Shown here piece after piece: positions 1-8,775 of a DNA stretch of 64,000 nt. Positions within the stretch are counted from its first letter, which is position 1, and every line of letters starts with the position of its first letter. A model generated the notes under the pieces. The model had not been told where the DNA came from and ran no database searches. It worked only from the letters and a program-made list of their open reading frames with translations. The stretch lies in assembly GCA_019420585.1 (NCBI GenBank), contig JAHZGX010000020.1, positions 99,855-163,854 of the forward strand. The letters run 5' to 3'. The position numbers and the translations under genes are program-made. The stretch is from Prevotellaceae bacterium. Its GTDB lineage: Bacteria; Bacteroidota; Bacteroidia; Bacteroidales; Bacteroidaceae.

Positions 1-15
1 ATCACGGGAAATGAA

Positions 16-23
16 TAACTTTG
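16..23 (+). promoter_or_regulatory. Bacteroidota -7 promoter element
   Basis: TAACTTTG matches the Bacteroidota -7 consensus TAnnTTTG and lies 27 nt before the ATG at 51. The -33 element would fall at or beyond the window edge and cannot be judged. Confidence 0.5.
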
Positions 24-50
24 CTACAGAAACAAGAAAGGAACAGCATT

Positions 51-689
51 ATGAAGAAATTCTGGACTCTGTGGATGACCCTCTGTGCCATGGTGACTGC
101 CACTGCACTCTCCTCCTGTGACGATGACATGTCACGCGCCGTAACGCTCTCAGGCGAATGGCAGGGAGACTTTGGGATGTTTTACGAATATGAGTACCGT
201 GGGCGCGTATACACATTCGACTCCTATGACACGCGCATTGTGTTCTATCCCGACCACGACTATGCCACCTATGGCTACGGCAAGGAAGTGGACTATTATG
301 ATTACGGCCCTTATGCCTACCAGTATTACCGGTTCCGCTGGTACATTGACCAGGGTAACCTGTATCTGGAATACCCTTACGACCCATCGCTCAATACGGT
401 CATACACGACTATCACATGAGCAGCAACACCTTTTACGGCTACTTTGGCAACTCCAACAATCGCTTCTACCTGCGCAAGATAACCGATTTCTATGACTGG
501 GGAGGCTACAGCGGAAACTACTATTACGACCCGCGAAACGACTGGGATTCCTATTATCCCCGCTATGTGAAGCCCGAAGCAGAGACCGCCGACACGCTCA
601 CCCGCAACATGCCTCTACCCTCCGGCGACGAGGTCAAGAGCGAGGGAACCATAGTGCGACGCGGCAACCGCTTTTCGGTAACACGCTGA
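51..689 (+). CDS. Tyrosine-rich lipoprotein of unknown function
   Basis: I do not recognise a named family. The 212-residue product starts with a lipoprotein signal peptide: a KK-containing n-region, a hydrophobic stretch, then a lipobox ending LSSC followed by DDD. Acidic residues after the Cys often accompany surface export of lipoproteins in Bacteroidota (family knowledge). The mature part (about residues 24-185) is very rich in Tyr, Asp and Gly (YEYEYRG, DYYDYGPYAYQYYRF), which suggests a small beta-rich fold. ATG at 51 is preferred over an upstream TTG at 21 because the signal peptide begins there and the -7 box overlaps the TTG. A strong terminator follows, so the gene is monocistronic. 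Confidence 0.75.
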   Translation: MKKFWTLWMTLCAMVTATALSSCDDDMSRAVTLSGEWQGDFGMFYEYEYRGRVYTFDSYDTRIVFYPDHDYATYGYGKEVDYYDYGPYAYQYYRFRWYIDQGNLYLEYPYDPSLNTVIHDYHMSSNTFYGYFGNSNNRFYLRKITDFYDWGGYSGNYYYDPRNDWDSYYPRYVKPEAETADTLTRNMPLPSGDEVKSEGTIVRRGNRFSVTR

Positions 690-715
690 GCACTGCGGCC
701 TGCGAGCATAAAAAG

Positions 716-757
716 AGAGTGGCAGCACCCATTACAGATGCTGCCACTCTTCTTTTT
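716..757 (+). terminator. Rho-independent terminator of the lipoprotein gene
   Basis: A perfect 12-bp stem (716-727 with 739-750, AGAGTGGCAGCA) and an 11-nt loop are followed by TCTTTTT. It sits 26 nt after the stop of the lipoprotein gene. Confidence 0.85.
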
Positions 758-837
758 GCGTTTGCCCTGCTGCCTTTCAATCTCCCTCATCCCCTTAGAC
801 GGGAACGGACAAAGGGAAATGCGACCTGGGGAAATGC

Positions 838-2253
838 TCAGAGTTTGTTCTGTTTGAGTTTCTCCACAAACTCATCAATGCGCTGCAACTGAGCCGGAAT
901 GTCAATCTGCTGCGGGCAGTGCGGCACACAGACACGGCACTGGATGCAGTGGTTGGCCTGGCGCAGGCGTGGAACACTGCGGTCATAGCCAACAAGGAAG
1001 GCCTGGCGTGCCTGCTGATAGTTGCGCGCCTGCTGGCTCTCGGGTACTTGCCCCTTGTTGACGCATTTGTTGTAATGCAAAAGGATGGCCGGGATGTCCA
1101 GTCCATAAGGACAGGGCATGCAATACTTGCAGTCGTTGCAGTCAATGGTGGGATAACTCTTGATGAGAGCAGCCGTCTCACCCTCAAGCCACTCCTGCTC
1201 CTCCTGTGTGAGCGACTCCAAGGGGGCATAGGAGCGTATGTTGTCCTGCAAATGCTCCATATAGGTCATGCCACTAAGTACTGTGAGCACGTTCTCCTTG
1301 GAACCAATGTAGCGGAAAGCCCAACTGGCCACGCTATTTTCGGGCTTGCGCTGCTTGAGGTGCGCCACCACATGGTCAGGCACCTTGCTCAGGCGGCCTC
1401 CCAAAAGTGGCTCCATGATGACCGCCGGTATGCTGCGCTTCTCCAGTTCGCCGTACAGGTACTCGCCGCTGCGCCCCTTGTCCTCGTCATTATGCCAGTC
1501 ACAATAGTTGGCCTGTATCTGCACAAAGTCCCAGTGATACAGGTCATGGTGCTCCAGAAGCCAGTCATATACGGCCACGTCACCGTGGAATGAGAATCCT
1601 AAGTTGCGTATGCGACCCGCCTCACGCTGCTCCATAAGCCAGTCGAGCAGGCCGTTGTCAAGGTAACGCTCATGCAATGTCCTCATGCCGCCACCGCCCA
1701 CCGAATGCAGCAGGAGATAGTCCACATAGTCGGTCTTGAGGTACTGAAGGCTGTTCTCAAACATCTTCTTGCCCTCCTCGAAGGGATATTGGCTCGGACT
1801 GAAATTACTGAGTTTGGTGGCTATGAAATACTTGTCACGGGAATAGCCGCTGGCCTGGAGCGCAATGCCCAAAGACTCCTCGCTCTTGCCCCGGCAATAT
1901 GCAGGCGACGTATCAAAATAATTCACGCCATGGTCAAGCGCATATCGGCACAGGCGATTAATCTCCTCCTGGTCCAATTCGTCAGCCTGTACGTTCTCCT
2001 GCGTGCGTCCGCTGCCGCCCTTCACGGTGGGCAGGCGCATCCACCCATAGCCCAGAATGCTCACCTTGTCGCCGGTCTTGGGATTCGTGCGATAGGTCAT
2101 CTTGCCGGTGGGCACTGGGTCGGTGTGGTGCCCTGCGGCATCCAGGTTCCCTTCAGATCCGCCTGTCTTCACACCACATCCGGCCACCACACCCGTGGCG
2201 GCAACAATACCCGTGGCTTTCAGAAACTCTCTTCGGTCTATATTCTTGCTCAT
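838..2253 (-). CDS. Aldo/keto reductase with C-terminal 4Fe-4S ferredoxin domain, Tat/lipoprotein type
   Basis: This 471-residue protein begins with a twin-arginine-like signal (RREFLKATG) whose hydrophobic stretch ends in VVAGCG, so it may be Tat-exported and possibly lipid-anchored. An aldo/keto reductase barrel occupies about residues 50-340, with tetrad positions visible as FDTSPAY (Asp, Tyr), ATK (Lys) and LLLH (His). After about residue 370 come Cys clusters (CNDCKYCMPCPYG and CIQCRVCVPHCP) typical of ferredoxin-like 4Fe-4S sites. It follows the polyferredoxin gene with a 30-bp gap, so the two probably form one electron-transfer unit. The physiological substrate is unknown. Confidence 0.85.
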   Translation of the reverse strand: MSKNIDRREFLKATGIVAATGVVAGCGVKTGGSEGNLDAAGHHTDPVPTGKMTYRTNPKTGDKVSILGYGWMRLPTVKGGSGRTQENVQADELDQEEINRLCRYALDHGVNYFDTSPAYCRGKSEESLGIALQASGYSRDKYFIATKLSNFSPSQYPFEEGKKMFENSLQYLKTDYVDYLLLHSVGGGGMRTLHERYLDNGLLDWLMEQREAGRIRNLGFSFHGDVAVYDWLLEHHDLYHWDFVQIQANYCDWHNDEDKGRSGEYLYGELEKRSIPAVIMEPLLGGRLSKVPDHVVAHLKQRKPENSVASWAFRYIGSKENVLTVLSGMTYMEHLQDNIRSYAPLESLTQEEQEWLEGETAALIKSYPTIDCNDCKYCMPCPYGLDIPAILLHYNKCVNKGQVPESQQARNYQQARQAFLVGYDRSVPRLRQANHCIQCRVCVPHCPQQIDIPAQLQRIDEFVEKLKQNKL

Positions 2254-2283
2254 ATCAATCTTGTCTGTAAGTGATTCTCATAA

Positions 2284-3810
2284 TCAGATATCCCTGTGTA
2301 CTTCATGTCCCTCCACGTGTATGGCACTCAGCGGACGGCTGGGGCAGAGGTTCTCGCAGGCTCCACAGCCTATGCACTTCTCCTCATCCACCACAGGGAT
2401 AAGCAGAGCCTTTTCACGCGGTATCTCATTGTTGTCAGCATCCAACCATCTTCTCCCGTCACGGTGAACGCCCTGCACCAAAGGCACCATCTGTATGGCC
2501 TGTGCCGGACACTTGCGTGCACACAGGCCGCAAGTCTTCCCGTCACGCACAGGAATACAGAGATCACGAGTCCACACGGCGTGACCCACCTGTATGGCAG
2601 TGCGTGCCTCCACGGCTATAGGCTGTATGGCACCGGTGGGGCACACCTGACTACAACGGTTGCACTCGGGGCGGCAGTAGCCACGCTCATAACTGACCTC
2701 GGGCTGCATCAGGCGGTCGAGGCTGTTGCTGGGGCGGAGCACATCATTGGGGCAAGCGTCAATGCACAACTGGCAGGCAATGCACTGGCTGCGCAGATGC
2801 CTCACCGAGAGTGAACCCGGAGGTGCAATCAGCGTGCTCCGCTTCGGCTTGCGCTTCTCCTCTATCACGGCCAGACCGCCGTCTGTGGTCTTGTCCTCGG
2901 CATGAAGCAGGCCGGTGGCAGCCAGCAGGGCTGTGGATGTCAGCACGGCCCTGCGCCCCTGGTTGGCCTCACGGGGAGCATCGGATGAATTTGCCGATGA
3001 CGTGCGGTGCCCCAAATGGATGGCATCATGGTGGCATGCATCCATACAGTCGCCACACATCACGCAGCGACTCATGTCCACGGTGTGGTTCTTGGTGTCG
3101 ATGCAGGCACTCTTGCAGTTACGTGCACACAGGCCACAACTGTTGCAGCGGTCGGTATCTATTACAGGCCCATGCAATGCGTGGCGCGAGAGCAAGCCAA
3201 GCACGGTGCCCACGGGACACACCGTGTTGCACCACGTACGCCCGCCCCGCCAGGCCATCACGCTGATGACCAGCAGTGCCACAACGGCAATCACCAAGGC
3301 AGGCACACTCTTGAGCCACACGTCCACGCTGTAAAACGCGTAATTGTCATAATGCTCGGCCAAGGCTGCCAAAGCATTGTTGCCCAACTTGTAAAGAGGC
3401 GAGATGATGGTTCCCGCTATTCTGCCATAAGTAGCATAAGGCAGGAGCAAGCCTGCCAACCAGCCCAGATTCAGCACAAGTACAGCGCAGGCAATCACCA
3501 GGAAAGTGAGCCTCAACGTGTTCCGGGCCGAGCTGTAATGGTACTTGTTCTTCTTCCTGCGCAACCGGGCAACGGCATCCTGCATGACACCCAGCGGGCA
3601 AATGACGGAACAGTAAATGCGCCCCAACAGCAAGGTCAGGGCAATGACGAAGAGCACCGCGCCCACATTGAGGGCCAACACGGCGGGCAGGAACTGCACA
3701 CGGGCCATCCAGCCCAGGTAAGTCTGTGCCACTCCGGTGAAGTCTACCAGCAGCCAAGTAACCAGCAGCCAAAACACCACGGCGAGCACTGTACGGATTT
3801 TACGCAACAT
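2284..3810 (-). CDS. NapH/MauN-like membrane polyferredoxin
   Basis: The 508-residue protein has about five membrane segments in its first 215 residues, with two CxxxCP motifs (CSVICPLG, CNTVCPVG) typical of NapH/NosR-type quinol-linked iron-sulfur proteins. Two 4Fe-4S motifs follow (CNSCGLCARNC, CVMCGDCMDAC), then a short internal hydrophobic segment near residues 290-305, then several more clusters (CIACQLCIDAC, CRPECNRCSQVC, CGLCARKC, CIGCGACENLC). It looks like a fusion of a NapH-like membrane part with a NapG/MauM-like extracytoplasmic ferredoxin. It probably passes electrons from the quinone pool to the neighbouring reductase; that is inference. A canonical promoter lies about 100 bp upstream. 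Confidence 0.85.
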   Translation of the reverse strand: MLRKIRTVLAVVFWLLVTWLLVDFTGVAQTYLGWMARVQFLPAVLALNVGAVLFVIALTLLLGRIYCSVICPLGVMQDAVARLRRKKNKYHYSSARNTLRLTFLVIACAVLVLNLGWLAGLLLPYATYGRIAGTIISPLYKLGNNALAALAEHYDNYAFYSVDVWLKSVPALVIAVVALLVISVMAWRGGRTWCNTVCPVGTVLGLLSRHALHGPVIDTDRCNSCGLCARNCKSACIDTKNHTVDMSRCVMCGDCMDACHHDAIHLGHRTSSANSSDAPREANQGRRAVLTSTALLAATGLLHAEDKTTDGGLAVIEEKRKPKRSTLIAPPGSLSVRHLRSQCIACQLCIDACPNDVLRPSNSLDRLMQPEVSYERGYCRPECNRCSQVCPTGAIQPIAVEARTAIQVGHAVWTRDLCIPVRDGKTCGLCARKCPAQAIQMVPLVQGVHRDGRRWLDADNNEIPREKALLIPVVDEEKCIGCGACENLCPSRPLSAIHVEGHEVHRDI

Positions 3811-3911
3811 AGCGAATAAGGATGAATAGGTGTTGTATTACGAATATTACCAGCATGCGCGCATCATCATTTCCAATGACTCCAAGGAGTGAATGGCACG
3901 CAGAGCCACTG

Positions 3912-3942
3912 CAAAAATAATTGTTTTCCATGATAATTCAAA
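3912..3942 (-). promoter_or_regulatory. Bacteroidota housekeeping promoter for the iron-sulfur operon
   Basis: On the minus strand a TTTG (-33, 3942-3939), a 19-nt spacer and TATTTTTG (-7, 3919-3912) match the consensus exactly. Transcription would begin near 3905, giving a leader of about 95 nt before the polyferredoxin gene. Confidence 0.65.
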
Positions 3943-4020
3943 AGGGAGAGAGCTTTTTCTAAGTGCCCAACGCTCCTAATATGGAAACTCATGGCCGTTT
4001 CACGGCCTACGCCTGCACTA

Positions 4021-6078
4021 CTACAGTTTGACAGTCAACTGGAAGGCAAGGTCATTACGCCAAGGGCTGTAGATAGTCTGCAGTCCCGTTCCCTGAATGG
4101 AGGAGCCGAGCACACGGCGCATGCCATAGCGTGCCTCCAGTCTCCAGTGCCCGTCACGGCTTTGCCAGCGGCCAAGAAACGTGCCGTGGAATGTCTGACC
4201 ATAAAAGAATACGTGCCCCATGCCGCCAGCAAGCGTAGGCAGATACTCGCTTATGCCGCTGCCACTCTGTCCCGGATGGCTGTAGCCCACCACAGCCGAC
4301 AGCACCCACGAAGCCGATGGGGCGTAACGTACGGCCTGCAAGAAGGAGCCTCCCGTGCCGTTGAGGGTGCGGAGTACCGTGGCCGTGCTTTGCAAACGCC
4401 AACAGGATGAGGGCTGGCAAGTCCACTGCAGGCGTATGCGGTGACGCGTGCTGTGTACGTCATCAACCGTATGACGCACCACATAACGCGCAGACAGGAT
4501 GTGACATTCCCCCATGGGATGAAGCATCTGGAACTGAAATTCCTGACCAGTGCGGCTCACGCGACAGCCATAGGGAGGCCAGGGATGATGGAAGAAGTCA
4601 ACATAAGTGAGCAGTTGCCAAGTATCCCAAGGCTCGGCACGAAGGTGGAGAAGCATCCCGTTCTCATTCTGCACACGGCTGCCACGCGCCAAAGCCGCGG
4701 CCTGGAAAGAATGGTAAGAACTGGCATAATAACACTGTACCGCACTCAACGTATACCGGGAAGTGGGACGCCAGGTGAAGCGATGCAGGGTGGCCCATCC
4801 CCCGGAACCTCCCTCAGAACCATCAGCAGTTCGGCTGGCAGGAATTCCCTGCTCGCTGCTATAAGCAGTCTCACCCGCCAACGCAATCCTGTAAGCCGAC
4901 CACCCGTAATGGACACCCACACTGCCGAAACGGCGACCACGGGGATAATATCTGCGGTAAGACTGGTCGCCCGGACGAAGCAGGCGGTTAAAATACTGGC
5001 AATAACCAGTTGTACCCAAATGCCATCCCCTATGCGTCCAGGTGAGATTTCCGCCAAACAATGAGGAGTTTACGTTGTTCTTGCGAGCCCGCTCGCTGCT
5101 GGTACGATGAAGTCCGGTGGTAAGCAAGGTGCGTACAGAACCATCGGACTGCAAGGTGGCATCCAGTTGACGGGCCGAGGCAAACAGAGTGACATTGACC
5201 TCCTTGCCCAATGACAAGGTGGCGGCAGCACCACGCAGGAAACGTATCTCATCGGTACCTGTACTGGCACGGATGCCCGACTGCACCCGAGAGACCGGCG
5301 TGCTACGGGCATACCACGAGGAACCACCCACAACCAAGCCCTCGCCGAATCCCATGCGGAAATCGCCCACAACGGCTTTCCGAAGCATGCCCAAATCCTT
5401 CAGTTCGGCATACGCACCCCAAGAGTCCACCCAACGCTCACCGGCATCCTTCTCCACACGGCCACCCACACGCAGGTGCCGGCCAGTTTGCAAGCGGTAA
5501 GTGGTGCGATGGTAAAGCGGATCTCCGGCATAGCCATCAGATACCATATAACCACGCCGGTAATACAACGGAACATCCAAGCGGGTCATAAGGGTCTGAC
5601 GCACAGGTGCGAAAGGCCGATGCTTGCGCAAAGAAGCAGAAGGAGCATTGCCAAAGGTGACAAAAAGAGAAAGGAAGCGGCGGGTGCGACTGTCAAGCAG
5701 AGGCACCAAGCGAAGTTCGCCGGGAGTCTGCAGCGCCCCATGCAGATACACGTAGGCATGTATCTCCTCCACCTGCTCCTCATCAAGGAAAGGCAAATGC
5801 AAGAGTTCCTCGCGGGTGGCAGTATTGATGTTTACGGGCTGGTCATGCAGCAGGCGCAACTCCTGCAACTGTGCATCCCACTGCTGCAGTATGTTATCGG
5901 CAACCGCTTCACCGGCAGCCTCTCCCTCACCGCCTTCCGCCAACAGCCCCTCGGTATACTCCTGTACAAAATCATCCCACGTGTAAGACTGAGCCACGGA
6001 AGGGAAAGCCATACCGGCAAGAACCAGCAGCAGCCCCCACCGGAGCAAAGTCATACACATGGGACAATGCGGTTTCAC
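4021..6078 (-). CDS. Helix-hairpin-helix protein with outer-membrane beta-barrel-like region
   Basis: The 685-residue protein starts with a signal peptide ending near VAQS. Residues about 75-140 contain ComEA-type helix-hairpin-helix repeats (PVNINTATREELLHLPFL followed by a second TPGELRLVPLL unit). The remaining ~530 residues alternate polar and aromatic residues and end in a terminal hydrophobic strand (LAFQLTVKL), as in outer-membrane barrels. This architecture recurs in Bacteroidota, usually annotated only as HhH domain protein; the function is unknown and DNA binding is not established. Its ATG overlaps the stop of the GH92 gene by 4 bp, indicating translational coupling. Confidence 0.75.
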   Translation of the reverse strand: MKPHCPMCMTLLRWGLLLVLAGMAFPSVAQSYTWDDFVQEYTEGLLAEGGEGEAAGEAVADNILQQWDAQLQELRLLHDQPVNINTATREELLHLPFLDEEQVEEIHAYVYLHGALQTPGELRLVPLLDSRTRRFLSLFVTFGNAPSASLRKHRPFAPVRQTLMTRLDVPLYYRRGYMVSDGYAGDPLYHRTTYRLQTGRHLRVGGRVEKDAGERWVDSWGAYAELKDLGMLRKAVVGDFRMGFGEGLVVGGSSWYARSTPVSRVQSGIRASTGTDEIRFLRGAAATLSLGKEVNVTLFASARQLDATLQSDGSVRTLLTTGLHRTSSERARKNNVNSSLFGGNLTWTHRGWHLGTTGYCQYFNRLLRPGDQSYRRYYPRGRRFGSVGVHYGWSAYRIALAGETAYSSEQGIPASRTADGSEGGSGGWATLHRFTWRPTSRYTLSAVQCYYASSYHSFQAAALARGSRVQNENGMLLHLRAEPWDTWQLLTYVDFFHHPWPPYGCRVSRTGQEFQFQMLHPMGECHILSARYVVRHTVDDVHSTRHRIRLQWTCQPSSCWRLQSTATVLRTLNGTGGSFLQAVRYAPSASWVLSAVVGYSHPGQSGSGISEYLPTLAGGMGHVFFYGQTFHGTFLGRWQSRDGHWRLEARYGMRRVLGSSIQGTGLQTIYSPWRNDLAFQLTVKL

Positions 6079-8255
6079 TCCACGGCTATGGTAAGGCGAC
6101 CTGCCTTGAAGAGTTGGTCATGATCAATAAACCATCCCTTGAGCACACGATTGCCACAGCGTATCTGTGTGATGGTTTCTCCGTTGCCTTGACGCACGAT
6201 GTCAGCAGTGCGGCCGTCACCCGTGGTCAGCGTGACACGGGAGAAGAGGGGCACACTGACCAGATAGCGTGCATCGGCAGGCGAATAAGTGTAGAGACCA
6301 ATGGCATTGAGTACATACCAGGCAGACATCTCCCCAGCATCATCCATGCCGGAATAAGCCAAATGCTCGGCACCCATGTCATAATACTTGCCCATCAGAA
6401 TATTCAGGATATGCTGCGCTTTAGGTTGCCGACCGATGAAATAATAGGTATAGGGAATACTGTGGCCGGGCTGGTTACCCTGACAATAGTTGCCGAGAAA
6501 GCCGGTGAAGTTCCATGCCTCATACTGCCTCCAAGGCTCGCTGAACAAAGAGTCCAGTTTCTGCTCCACTGCCTGATGGCTTGGATAGAGTGCCACCATG
6601 CCTTCAGGATCATGGGGAGCAAAGAAGAGACTCTGCCATGCATTGGCCTCGCGGTACTGATAAGCATAATAAGGCATGTAAGGGTCAAATTCCTTGATCC
6701 ACTGACCATCGGCGGTCTTTCCACGCCAGAAGCCCGTTGAAGGATCAAAGAGATTCTTGTAATTGGCCGAACGCTTCATGAGAAGGCGGTAATTGGATTT
6801 ATCGTTGAGCAACTTGGCTATCTGCGCCGTGGCATAATCATCATAGGCATACTCCACGGTCTTTGTCACGGAGGCTTTGTATTCGTCCTCGGTAGGCACA
6901 TTGGTGGTATCCTTCTCTGCTATCCATCCCTGCTTGATGTACTCGTCCAAATAAGGGCGTCCCCCACGACCCGGCACGGTGGCATTCTGAAGCAGGAGAC
7001 GGTAAGCGCGCTCCAAGTCAAAGTCTTTCGCCCCCCTAAGCCATGTGCCTATCACAAAAGTGGAAGCATGATCTCCATGGAAGAATGTGGGCATATAACC
7101 CCCACGTTTCTCGCCGTTGTCGGTGATGGACTTGATGATGTCCGTGGCCACATCGGGGGTGATGACGGCAAGGAGTTGGAGTTTGTTACGATAAGTGTCC
7201 CAGAAGGAAGGCTCCGTATAATAGCGGAAATCGCCCTTTACCACCTCGCCACGGGCATCGCGGTACTCTCCATTGACATCACTTCGCAGCACAGGCCAAA
7301 GGAAAACACGGTAAAGCGTGCTGTAAAGGAGCCCCTTCTGACGTTCTGTTCCACCACTCACCTGAATGTGAGAAAGGATGTTTTGCCAAGTGCAGTCTGC
7401 TGTCTCACGCACGGAAGCAAAGTCACGCCCTGCCATCTCTGCCTCCAGATTCTGCTTGGCATTCTCGATGCTGACGAAAGAAAAACCGATGCGCAGTTCC
7501 AAAGGAGCCGCTCCACAATGGTTCTTAAAGTCAACCACAGCCACACGATGCTTGTTGTCCCGCATCATGCCAATGCTGTCCACAGGCAGGGAAGAAGTGG
7601 CGTAGAAATATATGCGGCCATGTCCGTCCTGATAGCCTTCAAAGGCATTGTCGGCAGTCAGGCTCTTACGTATATCCCAATGACGGGGATTTCCATTGTT
7701 TCTGGTAATGTCGACCAGCAAGCGCTTCTCATCCTGCGGACGGAAAGTGTATCGGTGGAAAGCACAACGCAGGGTGGTGGTCAGTTCGGCCTGCACGTGA
7801 TAGCGCTCAAGCCACACACTGTAATATCCCGGACGAGCATCTTCTCTCTGGTGGGAGAAGTGTGAGGCAAAGTTGCGGGGATAGAAGATTCCAGTTACAG
7901 GAAGGATGGGGAAGTGCAACTGATCCCAGTGTCCTTTGGCCGTGTGAGCAAAAGCATAGATTTCATGGTCTTCATATTGATAGCCGGAACCGCTGTGGTA
8001 CATGGTGACAGGAGTGGCCTGCACCATGGCGTTGGGCAAGGTGGCACCGGGATAGGTCTCCCCTCCCCAGGCTCGTTTGGCCTCTGTATGGGTATAGCCA
8101 AGGTCTTCGGGCTCCCACAGGGTAGCCGTTCCAAGGAAAGGGTTCACGTAATGAGTAACACTGGATGTGCATGCGGGATTGGAATTCTGTGCATGCAGGC
8201 TTGCGTACAGGACGGCAAGCAAAGGCAGAAGAAATAATCTGCGATACATTGACAT
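6075..8255 (-). CDS. GH92 family alpha-mannosidase, secreted
   Basis: The 726-residue protein has a signal peptide (hydrophobic to about residue 22) and the GH92 N-terminal signature: VNPFLGT followed by YPGATLPNAMVQ. Conserved C-terminal motifs include MPTFFHGDHAS, DDAGEMSAWYVLNAIGLY and a late VSVPLF. GH92 enzymes are calcium-dependent exo-alpha-mannosidases (mostly alpha-1,2 or alpha-1,3) that trim N-glycans or yeast mannan; linkage cannot be predicted here. The gene begins 7 bp after the stop of folK, so it appears to be the distal part of a housekeeping operon. No SusC/SusD genes are nearby. Confidence 0.88.
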   Translation of the reverse strand: MSMYRRLFLLPLLAVLYASLHAQNSNPACTSSVTHYVNPFLGTATLWEPEDLGYTHTEAKRAWGGETYPGATLPNAMVQATPVTMYHSGSGYQYEDHEIYAFAHTAKGHWDQLHFPILPVTGIFYPRNFASHFSHQREDARPGYYSVWLERYHVQAELTTTLRCAFHRYTFRPQDEKRLLVDITRNNGNPRHWDIRKSLTADNAFEGYQDGHGRIYFYATSSLPVDSIGMMRDNKHRVAVVDFKNHCGAAPLELRIGFSFVSIENAKQNLEAEMAGRDFASVRETADCTWQNILSHIQVSGGTERQKGLLYSTLYRVFLWPVLRSDVNGEYRDARGEVVKGDFRYYTEPSFWDTYRNKLQLLAVITPDVATDIIKSITDNGEKRGGYMPTFFHGDHASTFVIGTWLRGAKDFDLERAYRLLLQNATVPGRGGRPYLDEYIKQGWIAEKDTTNVPTEDEYKASVTKTVEYAYDDYATAQIAKLLNDKSNYRLLMKRSANYKNLFDPSTGFWRGKTADGQWIKEFDPYMPYYAYQYREANAWQSLFFAPHDPEGMVALYPSHQAVEQKLDSLFSEPWRQYEAWNFTGFLGNYCQGNQPGHSIPYTYYFIGRQPKAQHILNILMGKYYDMGAEHLAYSGMDDAGEMSAWYVLNAIGLYTYSPADARYLVSVPLFSRVTLTTGDGRTADIVRQGNGETITQIRCGNRVLKGWFIDHDQLFKAGRLTIAVE

Positions 8256-8262
8256 TAGGTTT

Positions 8263-8775
8263 TTATGTTTTATGGATTATGTTATTCTGACACTCCGCTG
8301 TGGTCTCGACACGTGCCTTCAAGGAGACAAACTGTTCAGCGGGCATTATTTCAGCCAATGGTTTAATGACGAAATCGCGCTGCATCATCAGGGGGTGAGG
8401 CAGGGTCAACTGAGGAGAAGAGAGAGACATATCATCATAGAGCAACAGGTCAATATCAATAATGCGGTCTTCATAATTGCCTGCCACGCTCTTGGCCGTG
8501 CGGCCCATCTGCCGTTCAATCTGCTGAGTACGTGCAAGACACTCCATTGGGTCAAGTGAGGTAAACACCATGCAGGCAGCATTGAGAAAAGTATTAGGGC
8601 TGCAGAACCCCCACGGCTCGGTACTGTGGAAAGAACTGACACGACAAACCTGCCCCACACACCGGCCTATCATATCCAGTGCATCAAGCAGGTTCTCGTG
8701 TTTGTTTCCCAAGTTGGTTCCCAGTGCCAGGTAAAGCACATGAGAATGCAACGGTGCCCCTTCGCCCATGCTCAA
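8263..8775 (-). CDS. folK: 2-amino-4-hydroxy-6-hydroxymethyldihydropteridine pyrophosphokinase
   Basis: FolK transfers pyrophosphate from ATP to 6-hydroxymethyl-7,8-dihydropterin in folate synthesis. The 170-residue protein has the family motifs YLALGTNLGNK near residue 15, the STEPWG segment, and the substrate/Mg motif EDRIIDIDLLLYDD followed by LTLPHPLMMQRDFVIKPLAEI. It overlaps the queA stop by 4 bp (ATGA), consistent with the truB-queA-folK order. The reading frame continues about 30 residues past the usual C terminus. Confidence 0.93.
   Translation of the reverse strand: MSMGEGAPLHSHVLYLALGTNLGNKHENLLDALDMIGRCVGQVCRVSSFHSTEPWGFCSPNTFLNAACMVFTSLDPMECLARTQQIERQMGRTAKSVAGNYEDRIIDIDLLLYDDMSLSSPQLTLPHPLMMQRDFVIKPLAEIMPAEQFVSLKARVETTAECQNNIIHKT

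Noticed and set aside
3007..3819. Open frame antisense to the polyferredoxin gene
   Set aside because: Gln/His-rich sequence without domain signature, overlapping a clear iron-sulfur protein gene.
7068..7865. Open frame of about 265 codons antisense to the GH92 gene
   Set aside because: No motif or ribosome binding site; fully inside a strong GH92 match.
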